Positions 53,227-62,869 of a stretch of DNA of 64,000 nt are shown piece after piece. The stretch is taken from NCBI RefSeq assembly GCF_041860085.1, contig NZ_CP124747.1, positions 3,534,001 through 3,598,000 of the forward strand. Reading direction: 5' to 3'. Origin of the DNA: Schlesneria sp. DSM 10557 (GTDB lineage: Bacteria > Planctomycetota > Planctomycetia > Planctomycetales > Planctomycetaceae). How positions within the stretch are numbered: position 1 is the stretch's first letter; the number at the start of each line of letters is the position of its first letter. Below the pieces are notes generated by a model. That model saw only the letters and a program-made list of their open reading frames with translations, did no database searches and was not told the origin of the DNA. A program made the translations under genes and the position numbers.

Positions 53227-54456
53227 ATGGATACTTTGCTCAATCGCTTCCTCCGCTACGTCCAGATCGACACTCAATCCGACGAGACCAGTAGCTCTTA
53301 CCCCAGCACTGCCAAGCAGTTAAATCTCAGCAAGCTACTTGCGGACGAGTGCCGCGAAATGGGACTGGCCGATGTCACCTGCGACGAATTCGGAATTGTC
53401 ATGGCGTCTGTCCCCGCCACGGTCAAGCACGACGTTCCCGTCATTGCCTGGGTGGCTCACGTCGACACCTCGCCCGAATTTACGGCAGAAAATGTCAAAC
53501 CTGTCCTCCACGAGAATTATCAGGGGGGCGATCTGGTCCTTCCCGGTGACCCCACCAAAGTCATCCGGGTGGACGAAAACCCGGATCTCACGAAGTGCCA
53601 TGGTCACACATTGATCACCACTGATGGAACAACCCTGCTGGGAGCCGATGACAAATCGGGTGTCGCGGTCATTATGTCCGCCGCAGCCGAATTGCTGAAA
53701 CAGGGATCAAAGCTCCAGCATGGCCTGGTACGACTCTGCTTCACCTGTGATGAAGAAATCGGGCGTGGGACCGACAAGGTCGATCTGAAAAAACTTGGCG
53801 CAGTAGTGGCTTATACGCTCGATGGCGCCGGGACCAACGAAATCGATGCGGAAACCTTTTCCGCAGACGGGGCGGTCGTCACGGTCAAAGGGATCAATAC
53901 GCACACCTCCGTCGCCAAAGGGGCCATGGTCAACGCTGTACGGATCCTCAGCCAGTTTCTTGCCCGTCTGCCCACCGCAACACTCAGCCCCGAGACCACT
54001 GATGGACAGCAGGGCTTCATTCATCCCTATCACATTGAAGGAAGTGTCGTGGAAGCTTCAGCACGCCTGATTCTGCGCGACTTTGAAGCGCCACAACTGG
54101 CCGAACAGGCCCGGCTGCTGGAGTCCATCGCGATTTCGCTGCGTGCGGAGCATCCCCGGGCCGAGATCACGATCGAAACTCGCCCTCAGTACCGCAATAT
54201 GCGCGACAATCTGGCCAAAGAGCCGCGTGCGATTTCCAAGGCGATCAACGCCTTCCGCTCACTAGGCCGTGAGCCCCGAACGACGATCGTGCGCGGGGGA
54301 ACCGATGGTTCCTTACTGACAGCCATGGGGTTACCCACCCCGAATCTGTCGACGGGCGAACATAATCCGCACTCACCACTGGAATGGACCAGCCTTCAGG
54401 AAATGCAGGCGGCAACAGAAGTCCTGGTCCAACTGGCTCAGGAATGGGCAAAGTAA
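53227..54456 (+). CDS. pepT: peptidase T (tripeptide aminopeptidase, M20B)
   Basis: 409 residues. FLRYVQIDTQSDE start, the metal ligand block VAHVDTSPEF (H and D), LLGADDKSGVAVIMSAAAEL (bridging Asp), CFTCDEEIGRGTDKVD (Glu base), VAYTLDGAG, and the late NLSTGEHNPHSPLEW His. A dinuclear zinc enzyme that removes N-terminal residues from tripeptides in the cytoplasm. The ATG at 53227 gives the normal start; an upstream frame from 53182 is unlikely. Confidence 0.95.
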   Translation: MDTLLNRFLRYVQIDTQSDETSSSYPSTAKQLNLSKLLADECREMGLADVTCDEFGIVMASVPATVKHDVPVIAWVAHVDTSPEFTAENVKPVLHENYQGGDLVLPGDPTKVIRVDENPDLTKCHGHTLITTDGTTLLGADDKSGVAVIMSAAAELLKQGSKLQHGLVRLCFTCDEEIGRGTDKVDLKKLGAVVAYTLDGAGTNEIDAETFSADGAVVTVKGINTHTSVAKGAMVNAVRILSQFLARLPTATLSPETTDGQQGFIHPYHIEGSVVEASARLILRDFEAPQLAEQARLLESIAISLRAEHPRAEITIETRPQYRNMRDNLAKEPRAISKAINAFRSLGREPRTTIVRGGTDGSLLTAMGLPTPNLSTGEHNPHSPLEWTSLQEMQAATEVLVQLAQEWAK

Positions 54457-54500
54457 CGGGCAGAATCGAAATGGATTTGATGCCTGCCGATGCGAGCAAC

Positions 54501-54606
54501 TCACGGCTGCGCCGTGAATTGAGCCATGCGTGAAATAAGCCATGAACGAGGACCAGCATCATGCAGAAGTGACCGAGGTAGCCTCTCTGCGAGGAACCTC
54601 GGTCAC
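54501..54606. terminator. two hairpins between convergent genes
   Basis: TCACGGC-TGC-GCCGTGA at 54501-54517, and an 11-bp stem GTGACCGAGGT (54569-54579) with ACCTCGGTCAC (54596-54606) with inner CCTC/GAGG. Neither has a T run. They lie between pepT and the convergent secretin-N gene, so they may stop transcripts from both sides with Rho. Confidence 0.45.
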
Positions 54607-54880
54607 CCTGTGTTGAGACCGGCATCGCGCTGGCGGACACTCTGTTCGGATTGAGCTGGTCGCCGCGTGCCGCACATGCCAACAACCTCGCGCTGCAGCA
54701 CTCGCGTGATGTCCGAGAACGGGGTCGGCAACCCGCTTGACCCCGTTCGAGGCTCACACTCTGCTCTCGCGGAAGACCGCTCAACCGGGGACACCCGCTC
54801 GTGGCCTCATGAGGCAGGCCCCCGCGACTGGCGAAGCAGTGGGAATTCGGCGTTGTTCGCGTTGGTTGACGAGGGGGTTT

Positions 54881-57394
54881 TCAGCGACCCCGGCCACGGC
54901 CGCCCGTGTTCCCGCCACCACCGCCGAAGTTGCCCCCACCTCCACCGCCGAAGTTGCCGCCACCTCGTCCACCCTGGAACCCACCCGGGCCGCCGCCGCG
55001 TCCCCCCTGGAATCCACCACCCGGTCCGCCGCCGGGGAAGCCTCCCCCTTGAGGACCGCCACCGGGGAATGGTCCCCCACCGAATGGATTGCCTCCGCCA
55101 GATTGTCGTCCGCCAAACTGTCTTCCGCCCCCCTGCGAACCCATGCGGCGCATCATGTCGGCATCAGGTGCGGGTGGTGCACCGTTTCCGGAACTTGTGG
55201 GGCGCGTGCGGGTGGCACTCACGTTGACCTTGGGCATGAGCGATGTCAGCGTCGACTGCACGACCATCGGATCGGCCGTCTTCAGCGGCACGACCCGGAC
55301 CGTTCTTCTAGCTTCCTTGGCTCGTTCGTCAGTCGCCTGAACCAGAGCCTCGACGCGGCGGAACATGCTGTCATTGCAGGAAACGATCAGATGACTGGTC
55401 CGGCGATCCACGCCCAGTGACAGCTCCGGCCCCTGAGGCTTGCGCCCGGCCGTCGCATTCCGATTTCCGCCACCCATCATCGCCATAAACGGATTGAAAC
55501 CGGGCCCCCCCTGCTGTTGTGGCTGTTCCGATGTCATCGAGTCCTTGAATACGCTCTCGATCATCTCGGCCACTTCGTCGATGTCGGCGTATTCCACCGG
55601 GATGGATCGTGGCAAACGGTCCCGCAAAGATTGAGGAAGCTCGCTGGCGTCGAGTAATTCCAGCATCGATTCCACATCCTGAATGACATCGGGTGGTCCC
55701 GTCACAAACAGAGCATTCGACCGGACGTCGGTGATGATCCGCAGATTCTGTGATCCCCCCAGCGTCTGGCCGAGTCCCGTCGCGTTCAGCATGCCGGAAC
55801 CGAATCGAGACAACCCGCCCCCAAATCCGCCGAAGAAGTCGTTCGTCGGGGCGGGTGATGAGACCGAACTTTGCGGAAACAACCGCTCGATCATCTGCGC
55901 CGTTTCCGTGGCATCCGCTGTCTTCAGATAGAAAACCGTCCACCGTGGCCGTGCGGGCGTACCATCAACCAGCGCGGTGATCAATTCTTCCAATTCATCC
56001 AGCGTCTGACTGTCTGGCCCCGTCAGGATCAATTCATTACCAAGAACGGTGACTCCGACCGGCTCATCCGGTTCCCCGAACTCGGATTGGTGATCCCGAA
56101 TGTCGCGAGGGTTCGGCGGCTGCCGACGACTTCTTCCCCTTCCACGCACATCCGAATCGGGTTCGCCCTCCTCGTCGGCCGGCGCCATGTCCTCCCCGTC
56201 CCCCTCATCGGGGGCCGCGGTGGTCGAGTCCTCGATCGGCGCCTCTTCCTCGTCGGCGGAAGCGACTTGCGTTGCCGTCGTTTTGTGGACCACCTGCGCT
56301 GCAGGCACGACACGCACCTCATTCTGCGATGCCGTCGGTCGTGGAATCAGTTGCGTTGTGGCGGGACGAACTCGCTGACGCGGAGCCGGTTCCTGGGCCT
56401 TTCCTGGAACTGCTTCAGACCGTTCTAGAGGATGTTGCGGGACCAGCTTCTGAGGTGGTGCCTCGGTCGAGCGACCCGTATCCCGTGGAGGTCGGCGTGG
56501 CATCGGCTGATCGAATGCTTCCTCATCCCGGAAGAAGGGAGGCGACCCAGGGACGCGGCGATCCCGAATGGGACTTGGTTGCGAAGGGACGACAACGCGG
56601 ATCGGTGACCGACCCGCAGCCCCCCAGCTTCGCTGGACCATGTTCAGAATTTCAGCCGGATCATGATTTCGCAGATTCAGATGTCGCAGGTTCCCCCGAT
56701 CGGCCCCTTTTGCGGAATCCTCTTCCTCTTCAAAATCCAGGGTTTCTCCCATCCCGCGCAGCAGGTCCTTGACCTGCATCAACTGGTCTGCGGTGCCGCG
56801 AACCATGATTCGTCGACCGCTGGCATCGTGCTCGATCGAAGGAGGGCGAGCGGCATCATTCAGAAACAGGTTCCGCAGCGAATTTGCGACCTGGGCGGGA
56901 TCGAGTTTCTTCAAGTTGATGACCGCGACCGAGCCACTCGCTTCACCCGAGAACTCTTTAATGTGACGTTCAACGGCGGCGTGTTCTTCCTTGGTCCCCA
57001 GAATGTGAACCTTGCCGGAACGGGAATCTTCACCGATCACAATTCCCGGCATGATATTATTCAATGTCTGGGCGACAGAGGACGAGTCGCCCCCTCGAAC
57101 GGTGTACGATTTGACGAACGTGGGGTTCTCAGACTTTCCGAGTGCGTTCCCCGCCGCATCCACGTTTGTGTCCAGCGCCTTGATAACGTCTTCCACCACT
57201 TTCAACAAAGTCGAACTGGTCGCCACCAGCAGGTGATTCGTGCGAGGATCCGCCGTGACCTGAATTTTTCCCAGGTACTGCGAGGCCGACCCTCCGGCAG
57301 GTGCCGCAGGAGCTGGTGCCCCCGGGAGGCCCACCGGGAATCCTCCCCCGGAAAGCCGCCGCCCCCGGGAACCCGCCGCCGGGAAATCCACCAC
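54881..57394 (-). CDS. secretin N-domain (NolW-type) protein, C-terminal part of a frameshifted gene
   Basis: 837 codons whose first ~20 residues are out of frame. From GLPGAPAPAAPAGGSASQYLGKIQVTADPRTNHLLV on, it has four or more NolW-like repeats (LLVATSSTLLKVVEDVIKALD, VKSYTVRGGDSSSVAQTLNNIMPG, INLKKLDPAQVANSLRNLF, FYLKTADATETAQMIERLF). A Pro/Arg/Glu-rich linker and a Gly-rich C-terminal tail complete it. No secretin pore domain. See the 57129-58784 part. Confidence 0.75.
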   Translation of the reverse strand: MVDFPAAGSRGRRLSGGGFPVGLPGAPAPAAPAGGSASQYLGKIQVTADPRTNHLLVATSSTLLKVVEDVIKALDTNVDAAGNALGKSENPTFVKSYTVRGGDSSSVAQTLNNIMPGIVIGEDSRSGKVHILGTKEEHAAVERHIKEFSGEASGSVAVINLKKLDPAQVANSLRNLFLNDAARPPSIEHDASGRRIMVRGTADQLMQVKDLLRGMGETLDFEEEEDSAKGADRGNLRHLNLRNHDPAEILNMVQRSWGAAGRSPIRVVVPSQPSPIRDRRVPGSPPFFRDEEAFDQPMPRRPPRDTGRSTEAPPQKLVPQHPLERSEAVPGKAQEPAPRQRVRPATTQLIPRPTASQNEVRVVPAAQVVHKTTATQVASADEEEAPIEDSTTAAPDEGDGEDMAPADEEGEPDSDVRGRGRSRRQPPNPRDIRDHQSEFGEPDEPVGVTVLGNELILTGPDSQTLDELEELITALVDGTPARPRWTVFYLKTADATETAQMIERLFPQSSVSSPAPTNDFFGGFGGGLSRFGSGMLNATGLGQTLGGSQNLRIITDVRSNALFVTGPPDVIQDVESMLELLDASELPQSLRDRLPRSIPVEYADIDEVAEMIESVFKDSMTSEQPQQQGGPGFNPFMAMMGGGNRNATAGRKPQGPELSLGVDRRTSHLIVSCNDSMFRRVEALVQATDERAKEARRTVRVVPLKTADPMVVQSTLTSLMPKVNVSATRTRPTSSGNGAPPAPDADMMRRMGSQGGGRQFGGRQSGGGNPFGGGPFPGGGPQGGGFPGGGPGGGFQGGRGGGPGGFQGGRGGGNFGGGGGGNFGGGGGNTGGRGRGR

Positions 57395-58784
57395 CCGGGA
57401 AGCCGCCCCCGCCTCGCTCGCGTCCGCCGCCGAACCCGCCCCGGGCGGGTGCCGCCGCGGGTGCCGACGAAGTCACGGGAGGATTCAGCCCGAACAGACG
57501 ACGCACCGTCCGTTCTGCCTCGGCCGCTGAAATATGTTTCAACGCGATCGACTTGAAGGCGGTGTCTTTATTCCCGACCGGCGTTCCCGTTTTCAGCAGC
57601 ATCTGAATCCGCTGAAGATTCCCCCCCGTATCGGTCAGCACGAGCGAGTTTGTCGACTTCAGTGCCACCGCTTTGCCGTAGGGTCCGAGCAGCTCTTTCA
57701 CTTCTAAGACAACCAAGTCAGCGTCCGCAGTCCCCTCCAAAGGGAGGATCAGATTCAGCAGTTCGTTCTTGCCGCGAGAAAAAAGCTCATCCGTAGTGAC
57801 GTTCGGAATCACATTGGGAGGAATTGGGCTATCGGTACTGAGACACACCAGGAACCGATCCCGCCGAATCAGAATGTAGCCCTTCTGCAGCAGGTATCCG
57901 TTCAGAATATCCAGCGCCTCGGTCATCGTGTGGCGTTTGTTGTCGTAATAACTGAAGGTTCCCGGAGGAACGTCGTTCAAGTCGAGCGTCAGATCGTTGG
58001 CGTCCGCAAACAGCTTGAGCACACTCTCCCAGGGAGCATACCGGAACTCGAATGACAGAAGAGCTTCTTCGTCCCCCATCTCTCTCGGGGGGGTTGTTTC
58101 AGGAGACGTCCGCCGCGAATCGCCCGGCTTTCCCGGATCGGATTCCGCCTCCTCCGCGAAATCCGCCTGTTCTTCGAGTGCCTCCCTGGCCGCTTCCTTT
58201 TCTGCCGCTTCGTGTTGTGCGGCCTTCAAATCTGCTTCCGGTCCAAAAGAAATGACCGTTTTGGCTCCGGGGGGCGGTCCATTGTCGGGAACGGCAGCCT
58301 TCGCATTGGGCAGATCACTTTCGACGCTCGTCGAACCGCCCGAGGGGGCGCTGCTGTTTTCCGAGCCACCGCTGCCGGGAGCACCTCCGGGAATTCCGGC
58401 GGGTGGCGTGCCGGTGGCTTGCTCGACATGTTTCTGCCACGTCGCTTTCTGCTCATCGGTCAGCAGATTGAGCACTTTGTCTTCGTTGGCCTTTTTCGCC
58501 GCCTGAAACTCGGCAGTGCTCATCCCCCGATAGCTGCGTGTCGCGGCCTGGCGGATCTCGTCAATCTGGGATTGCTGCTCAGGAGTCAGCCCCAGTTTTT
58601 CCACCAGCTCTTTATTGCGGAGCGAATTGATCAAACTTGTGGAATCGTCACGCGACGAACGTGTCCGTTCGCCGCCACCGCGACTGGAACGCTGAGACCA
58701 GGCGGTCTCGGGAAACGCGACAGCGACGGCTACGACGGAATAGAGGGTCCATCGTAAATAGGGTGACATTCCTGAGTTTCGCAT
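57129..58784 (-). CDS. secretin N-domain protein, N-terminal part of a frameshifted gene
   Basis: From the ATG at 58784 (GGGAG upstream): signal peptide (MRNSGMSPYLRWTLYSVVAVAVAF), an LTxxQ-like region (LGLTPEQQSQIDEIRQA...LTDEQKATWQKHVEQATG), a coiled acidic part and a first secretin-type domain (FEFRYAPWESVLKLFADANDLTLDL; FKSIALKHISAAEAERTVRRLFGL). In the Gly-rich run after ~57420 the frame becomes wrong: at 57362-57366 and 57345-57349 two five-base runs need a sixth G each to join the downstream part. It probably is one ~1,300-residue exported protein. Confidence 0.7.
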   Translation of the reverse strand: MRNSGMSPYLRWTLYSVVAVAVAFPETAWSQRSSRGGGERTRSSRDDSTSLINSLRNKELVEKLGLTPEQQSQIDEIRQAATRSYRGMSTAEFQAAKKANEDKVLNLLTDEQKATWQKHVEQATGTPPAGIPGGAPGSGGSENSSAPSGGSTSVESDLPNAKAAVPDNGPPPGAKTVISFGPEADLKAAQHEAAEKEAAREALEEQADFAEEAESDPGKPGDSRRTSPETTPPREMGDEEALLSFEFRYAPWESVLKLFADANDLTLDLNDVPPGTFSYYDNKRHTMTEALDILNGYLLQKGYILIRRDRFLVCLSTDSPIPPNVIPNVTTDELFSRGKNELLNLILPLEGTADADLVVLEVKELLGPYGKAVALKSTNSLVLTDTGGNLQRIQMLLKTGTPVGNKDTAFKSIALKHISAAEAERTVRRLFGLNPPVTSSAPAAAPARGGFGGGRERGGGGFPGGGFPGGGFPGAAAFRGRIPGGPPGGTSSCGTCRRVGLAVPGKNSGHGGSSHESPAGGDQFDFVESGGRRYQGAGHKRGCGGERTRKV

Positions 58785-59669
58785 TCCGACTCCCAATCGT
58801 TGAACTCCGTCATCAACAGAACCTTCGCGTTGGCTATGAGAAATAACGGTTGGATTGTGTTGAAACATCGATATCCGTGATGCCGTCGTTACAATTGTTG
58901 CTATTGGGCGCAATGAGGCCCCACAGCAGGAAGGATAGAGCCCGGCAAACCGCGACGAGAACTAGATTTTTCGAATTCAGGTCGGTTTCATGTATTTGGA
59001 CTGTAGAATTTTGCGTCCATGCGGAACGAACTCCCCCCAGGTGACGCTGATACGTTTCGGCCCTTTCCTATCATCGTTTCCCGGTGCATACAGCAACCTG
59101 ACGGAAATCGCGAAAAGTTCGGCAATTCAACGCGAGTTTGACGGAAAAAAAGAAACGGACCCCAAGCGTGATGAAGTTCGCAGGCAAGAACCAAGCGTTC
59201 TTCACAAAACATGTCAAGACCGAATCCTGAAAAGACGATTCAAATAGCTAGACGGTTTGCAGCAGTGCGAACGACCACACGACGGATGGCGATTGATCCG
59301 GAATGTGCGACTCGCACAGTGAAGACGTCTGGGGGGTAGGACAATCAGGGTTTTCTGAACACAGAGCTAAAGACTCTGCGAAGGCGAACACGTAATTCCC
59401 CGCCCTCCACGGGTATTTCGACCAAGGGATCGAGTCGAAATGCCCGCCGATGCCCGACGCGTAAAGACTTGTCGGATGGAACTATGAGTCTCGAATGAGT
59501 CGGGATGCATGGTTCTGTCCGAAAGACACCGACTCCGAGCAATCGGCGGTTTTCCTGCCGCTCGTAAAGCAAGCGGCGGAAAAACCTCGTCAACACGTTT
59601 GAGGGTGAAGATCCGGAGGGTCGCGACGCCCTTCTGTGTGAGCAAAATCTAGTGATTGGAGAGCCCGCG
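58785..59669. other. long intergenic region
   Basis: About 885 bases. Short frames exist on both strands but none looks like protein. The divergent promoters of the secretin-N gene and the HTH-receiver gene must lie here. No RNA recognised. Confidence 0.4.
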
Positions 59670-60242
59670 ATGAGAACGATCTTCACTACTGGACAGGTAG
59701 CAAAGATCTGCAAGGTTGCACCCCGCACAGTGAGCAAATGGTTCGACTCCGGCCGTCTGCGCGGTTACCGCATTCCCGGATCACAGGACCGTCGCATCCC
59801 ACGCGAGCACTTGATTCGGTTCCTTAAGGAACACGGGATGCCTTTGGGGGAACTGGAAGACGAAGCGATGGGCAAATTGCTCCTCGTCGGAGTCGACCAG
59901 AACGTCCGAGGACAGATTCTCGACCTGATGCCTCCCATGGATTACAAAATTGAATCCGCGGCGAGTGGCTTTGAAGCCGGCATTCAGGCCGAATCTCTGC
60001 ATCCTGACTGCGTGGTAATCGACTTCGGCATGGGTCGACATGAAGCAACATTGATTGCGCAGAACCTGCGCAAAAACAATGAGTATGCTGACGCTGTACT
60101 GGTAGCGCTACTGAGCGATGACGACACGGCCAGCGGTTTTGACCGTACCCCGTTCAACGAGACGTTCCGGAAACCATTCGACTCAGCCCTGCTGGCCGAA
60201 CGGATCCGCACCCTCGTCGGTCGGAAAAAACAATTGGCCTGA
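59670..60242 (+). CDS. HTH (excisionase/MerR-type) plus receiver-like domain regulator
   Basis: 190 residues from the ATG at 59670 (GGAG upstream). N-terminal HTH: FTTGQVAKICKVAPRTVSKWFDSGRLRGYRIPGSQDRRIPREHLIRFLKEHG. C-terminal receiver-like domain: KLLLVGVDQNVRGQIL, VVIDFGMG with the phosphoacceptor-site Asp, and FRKPFD with the Lys. The acidic pocket has only one Asp (GVDQ), so phosphorylation may be weak or replaced. An HTH followed by REC is the reverse of most response regulators. Confidence 0.75.
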   Translation: MRTIFTTGQVAKICKVAPRTVSKWFDSGRLRGYRIPGSQDRRIPREHLIRFLKEHGMPLGELEDEAMGKLLLVGVDQNVRGQILDLMPPMDYKIESAASGFEAGIQAESLHPDCVVIDFGMGRHEATLIAQNLRKNNEYADAVLVALLSDDDTASGFDRTPFNETFRKPFDSALLAERIRTLVGRKKQLA

Positions 60243-60407
60243 AGAACATAGATGAATCGTCCGGATAAGCATCTGTTGTGACCAGGGACGGGTCCACAGC
60301 AGATTCGCGTTACCCGACTGATGAGCGGCAGGAGTCGATGATCGACACCTGCCGCTTTTGTGCTTTTTCACCTCGGACTCACCTCGGACCAGTGTACTCG
60401 CCGCAGA

Positions 60408-61331
60408 TCAAAGCCCCGCACAAGCCGTACGCGCCGCAGCGACATCGGCCTGCAACTGCTGAAGCAAGTCGTTCGCAGAAGCAAACTTGCAAATATCACG
60501 CAGTCGCGACACAAACGAAATCGCGATGCGGCGCCCGTACAGGTCACCACTGAAGTCGAGCAAATGGACCTCGATCTTCCGGGCCGCTTCGCCAAACGTC
60601 GGATTGGGGCCGATGTTGACCGCCGCCGCCCAGCTCGTGCCGTCGATCGTCGTGGTGGCCGCGTAGACCCCGTTTGCCGGGGCGAGGGTTTCCAGTTCAG
60701 CAAGATTGGCCGTCGGAAAACCGAGTGTCCGGCCCCGCTGTGCACCGGTCACAACGGTTCCCTCCATGCGGTAAAGATGTCCCAGCAGCCGCCCCGCTTC
60801 CGCGACATTTCCGTCGTTCACCAGACCTCGAATGACACTCGACGAAACCAGCTTGTCATTCACAATTTCCGGCTCAACGACTTCCAGAGTCAACTGGTGC
60901 CGGGAACAGAGCTGACGCAGAACATCGATATTCCCCTCACGATTGCGACCGAAATAGAAATTCGGCCCCTCGACCAGGCCGCACGCCTGGAGCTGTGTCT
61001 GGACAATCGAGTGAAAAAACTCTTCTGCGGTGAGCGTCAGGAATTGCCGGGTCGTCGGCAGCACGATGACCGTGTCCACCCCAAACTTCTGCAGCAGTTC
61101 CGCCCGGTACGACATCGAGGTCAGTCGTGGGGGTGCCGCTTCCGGACGTAACAGTTCGATCGGATGCGGATCAAACGTCAGCACCACGGCAGGAACGCCT
61201 GCAGCGCGGGCCTGACTGACGAGCGTCCGCAACATCAGTTGATGCCCGCGATGAACCCCGTCAAAGTTTCCTATGGAAACGATCCCTCCGCGATAACACT
61301 CGGGAGATTCAAACCCAAACAAAACGGTCAT
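60408..61331 (-). CDS. ribF: bifunctional riboflavin kinase / FAD synthetase
   Basis: 307 residues. FAD synthetase domain with GIVSIGNFDGVHRGHQLML and VLTFDPHP. Flavokinase domain with GTVVTGAQRGRTLGFPTANL. It makes FMN from riboflavin, then FAD. The ATG at 61331 overlaps the stop of the FIST gene (ATGA). Confidence 0.93.
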   Translation of the reverse strand: MTVLFGFESPECYRGGIVSIGNFDGVHRGHQLMLRTLVSQARAAGVPAVVLTFDPHPIELLRPEAAPPRLTSMSYRAELLQKFGVDTVIVLPTTRQFLTLTAEEFFHSIVQTQLQACGLVEGPNFYFGRNREGNIDVLRQLCSRHQLTLEVVEPEIVNDKLVSSSVIRGLVNDGNVAEAGRLLGHLYRMEGTVVTGAQRGRTLGFPTANLAELETLAPANGVYAATTTIDGTSWAAAVNIGPNPTFGEAARKIEVHLLDFSGDLYGRRIAISFVSRLRDICKFASANDLLQQLQADVAAARTACAGL

Positions 61332-62506
61332 GAAACCGATTCTTCTTCGAAAAGTGCAATGCTGGCGGTAAAACCGTGAATGTAGTTTTTTCCGCCCACC
61401 GGTCCCAGCTCTCCCTGGGCAAAAAAACCGGCCAGTGGCAAAGGCCCCAGATGTCGCTGGATCAGTGTCGCGTCGTGATCTGGTGAAGAAAACATCCGCG
61501 AGCCACGCCCATTGCAACTGAACAGCAGGCTCGCCGCGGGGAGACGTGGGTGCGTCGACGAGTGTCTTTCCAGCAGACGAATCAGGTCGGCGTCCGCCGC
61601 CTCACCGTCCCGGATCTGGAACTGAACTGTCTGACCAACCCGAATCGGTCCACCCGCTTTCAAGGCACCCGACTTCTTGTCGACCCCCATCACGTTCAAG
61701 ATCAGGAAGTCACCTCGGTGAAATGACTCCTGATACTCGTTGAGCGCGATCCCGATATGGACCCCTTCCTCGACCAGCGACTGATCTCGCGGCGGCAGCA
61801 GGTGGTACATTTCCTGCAGCCGCTGCATCGGCGCCACCCCGCCAAGTTCGTATACGACATTTCGATCGGCTTTCGTCACCACGAATGGGGTCCCGATCGG
61901 CCGGCATCCCTGAGAAACGACAGAACGGACCTGAGGCCCCCCTCGCAGGACGACCCCGACCGCCCCCTGATCAATCTCGCGACCGTTCAGGAACAACCGA
62001 TTCTCGGTCGGGTTGCCACCGCTCGCCTGCCCCCCGAACAGCGGGACATTCGGCAGTTCGTCCGCCAGCAGATCAATCACCGACTGCGGCATCGCGGAAA
62101 AGGGTTCGCTCAGCAGGAAGACGGCACGCGTATCGTCGGTCCGGTCCCCCAGATCGTCGGGCAAACCGCTGCACATGATGCCGTCGGGCGTTTCGGCGAA
62201 TTCCATCTGAAACGGGACAAGATCCGCACCGGGCAAGACGCCTGACCAAAGTGACAGGGCCGGTCCGTTTTCGTATTCGCGCGTACCATTGATGACGGTC
62301 TCGCCCGTACATCCCAGCAACAGCCCGCCGCCGATCCGATCGAGGATCGACTCGGCCAGCATGGGGAAATTCTTTGCATGGTGATGTGTCACAAACACGA
62401 ACGTCAGGTCGGGTTTGCGACCCAATTCACCCGCCACCACATGCACGGTTTCTTGAATTGCCGCACTGAGGCTGGACTTTTCGGACACTGCACTTGCAAA
62501 CGGCAT
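61328..62506 (-). CDS. FIST domain sensory protein
   Basis: 392 residues from the ATG at 62506 (MPFASAVSEKSSLSAAI); a GTG at 62572 would add 22 residues. FIST N (TFVFVTHHHAKNFPMLAESILDRIGGGLLLGCTGETVINGTREYE) and FIST_C (FVVTKADRNVVYELGG, QSLVEEGVHIGIALNEYQ, LLFSCNGRGSRMF). The family is thought to bind small ligands such as amino acids. Co-transcribed with ribF. Confidence 0.85.
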   Translation of the reverse strand: MPFASAVSEKSSLSAAIQETVHVVAGELGRKPDLTFVFVTHHHAKNFPMLAESILDRIGGGLLLGCTGETVINGTREYENGPALSLWSGVLPGADLVPFQMEFAETPDGIMCSGLPDDLGDRTDDTRAVFLLSEPFSAMPQSVIDLLADELPNVPLFGGQASGGNPTENRLFLNGREIDQGAVGVVLRGGPQVRSVVSQGCRPIGTPFVVTKADRNVVYELGGVAPMQRLQEMYHLLPPRDQSLVEEGVHIGIALNEYQESFHRGDFLILNVMGVDKKSGALKAGGPIRVGQTVQFQIRDGEAADADLIRLLERHSSTHPRLPAASLLFSCNGRGSRMFSSPDHDATLIQRHLGPLPLAGFFAQGELGPVGGKNYIHGFTASIALFEEESVS

Positions 62507-62869
62507 TTCCTGATCCGATCCTTCGCTGAACTGCACTTCCTTCTGAATGGGCGAGGGCGACTTTACCGACACTAACGCGAACTCGCACTAACCTTCAAGC
62601 GACGCACCACCAAAGCCCCATCAGGACCAATCAGGCTTCGCTTGTGGAAGGCCTCAGAGCAACAGTTTCAGGAACTTTGCGGAAAACAACGCCCCCGTCC
62701 CTGCTGTCGCGTTGTGCACGACGGCGGTGGCCCATCCCAGGCGAAGTCCTTCCGTTGACCCGTCCTCGCGCCCGCCCCTTTTGGGGGTGAATCTGAGAGA
62801 TGTTGGGTGTCGCCCCCCAGGGCGAGCATATTCGTCCCTTCCCCAGGAATGAAGTCAGTCGCCCGACTT

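Noticed and set aside
59345..59737. Minus-strand 130-codon frame opposite the start of the HTH-receiver gene
   Set aside because: Arg/Ser-rich and overlaps a recognised gene start.
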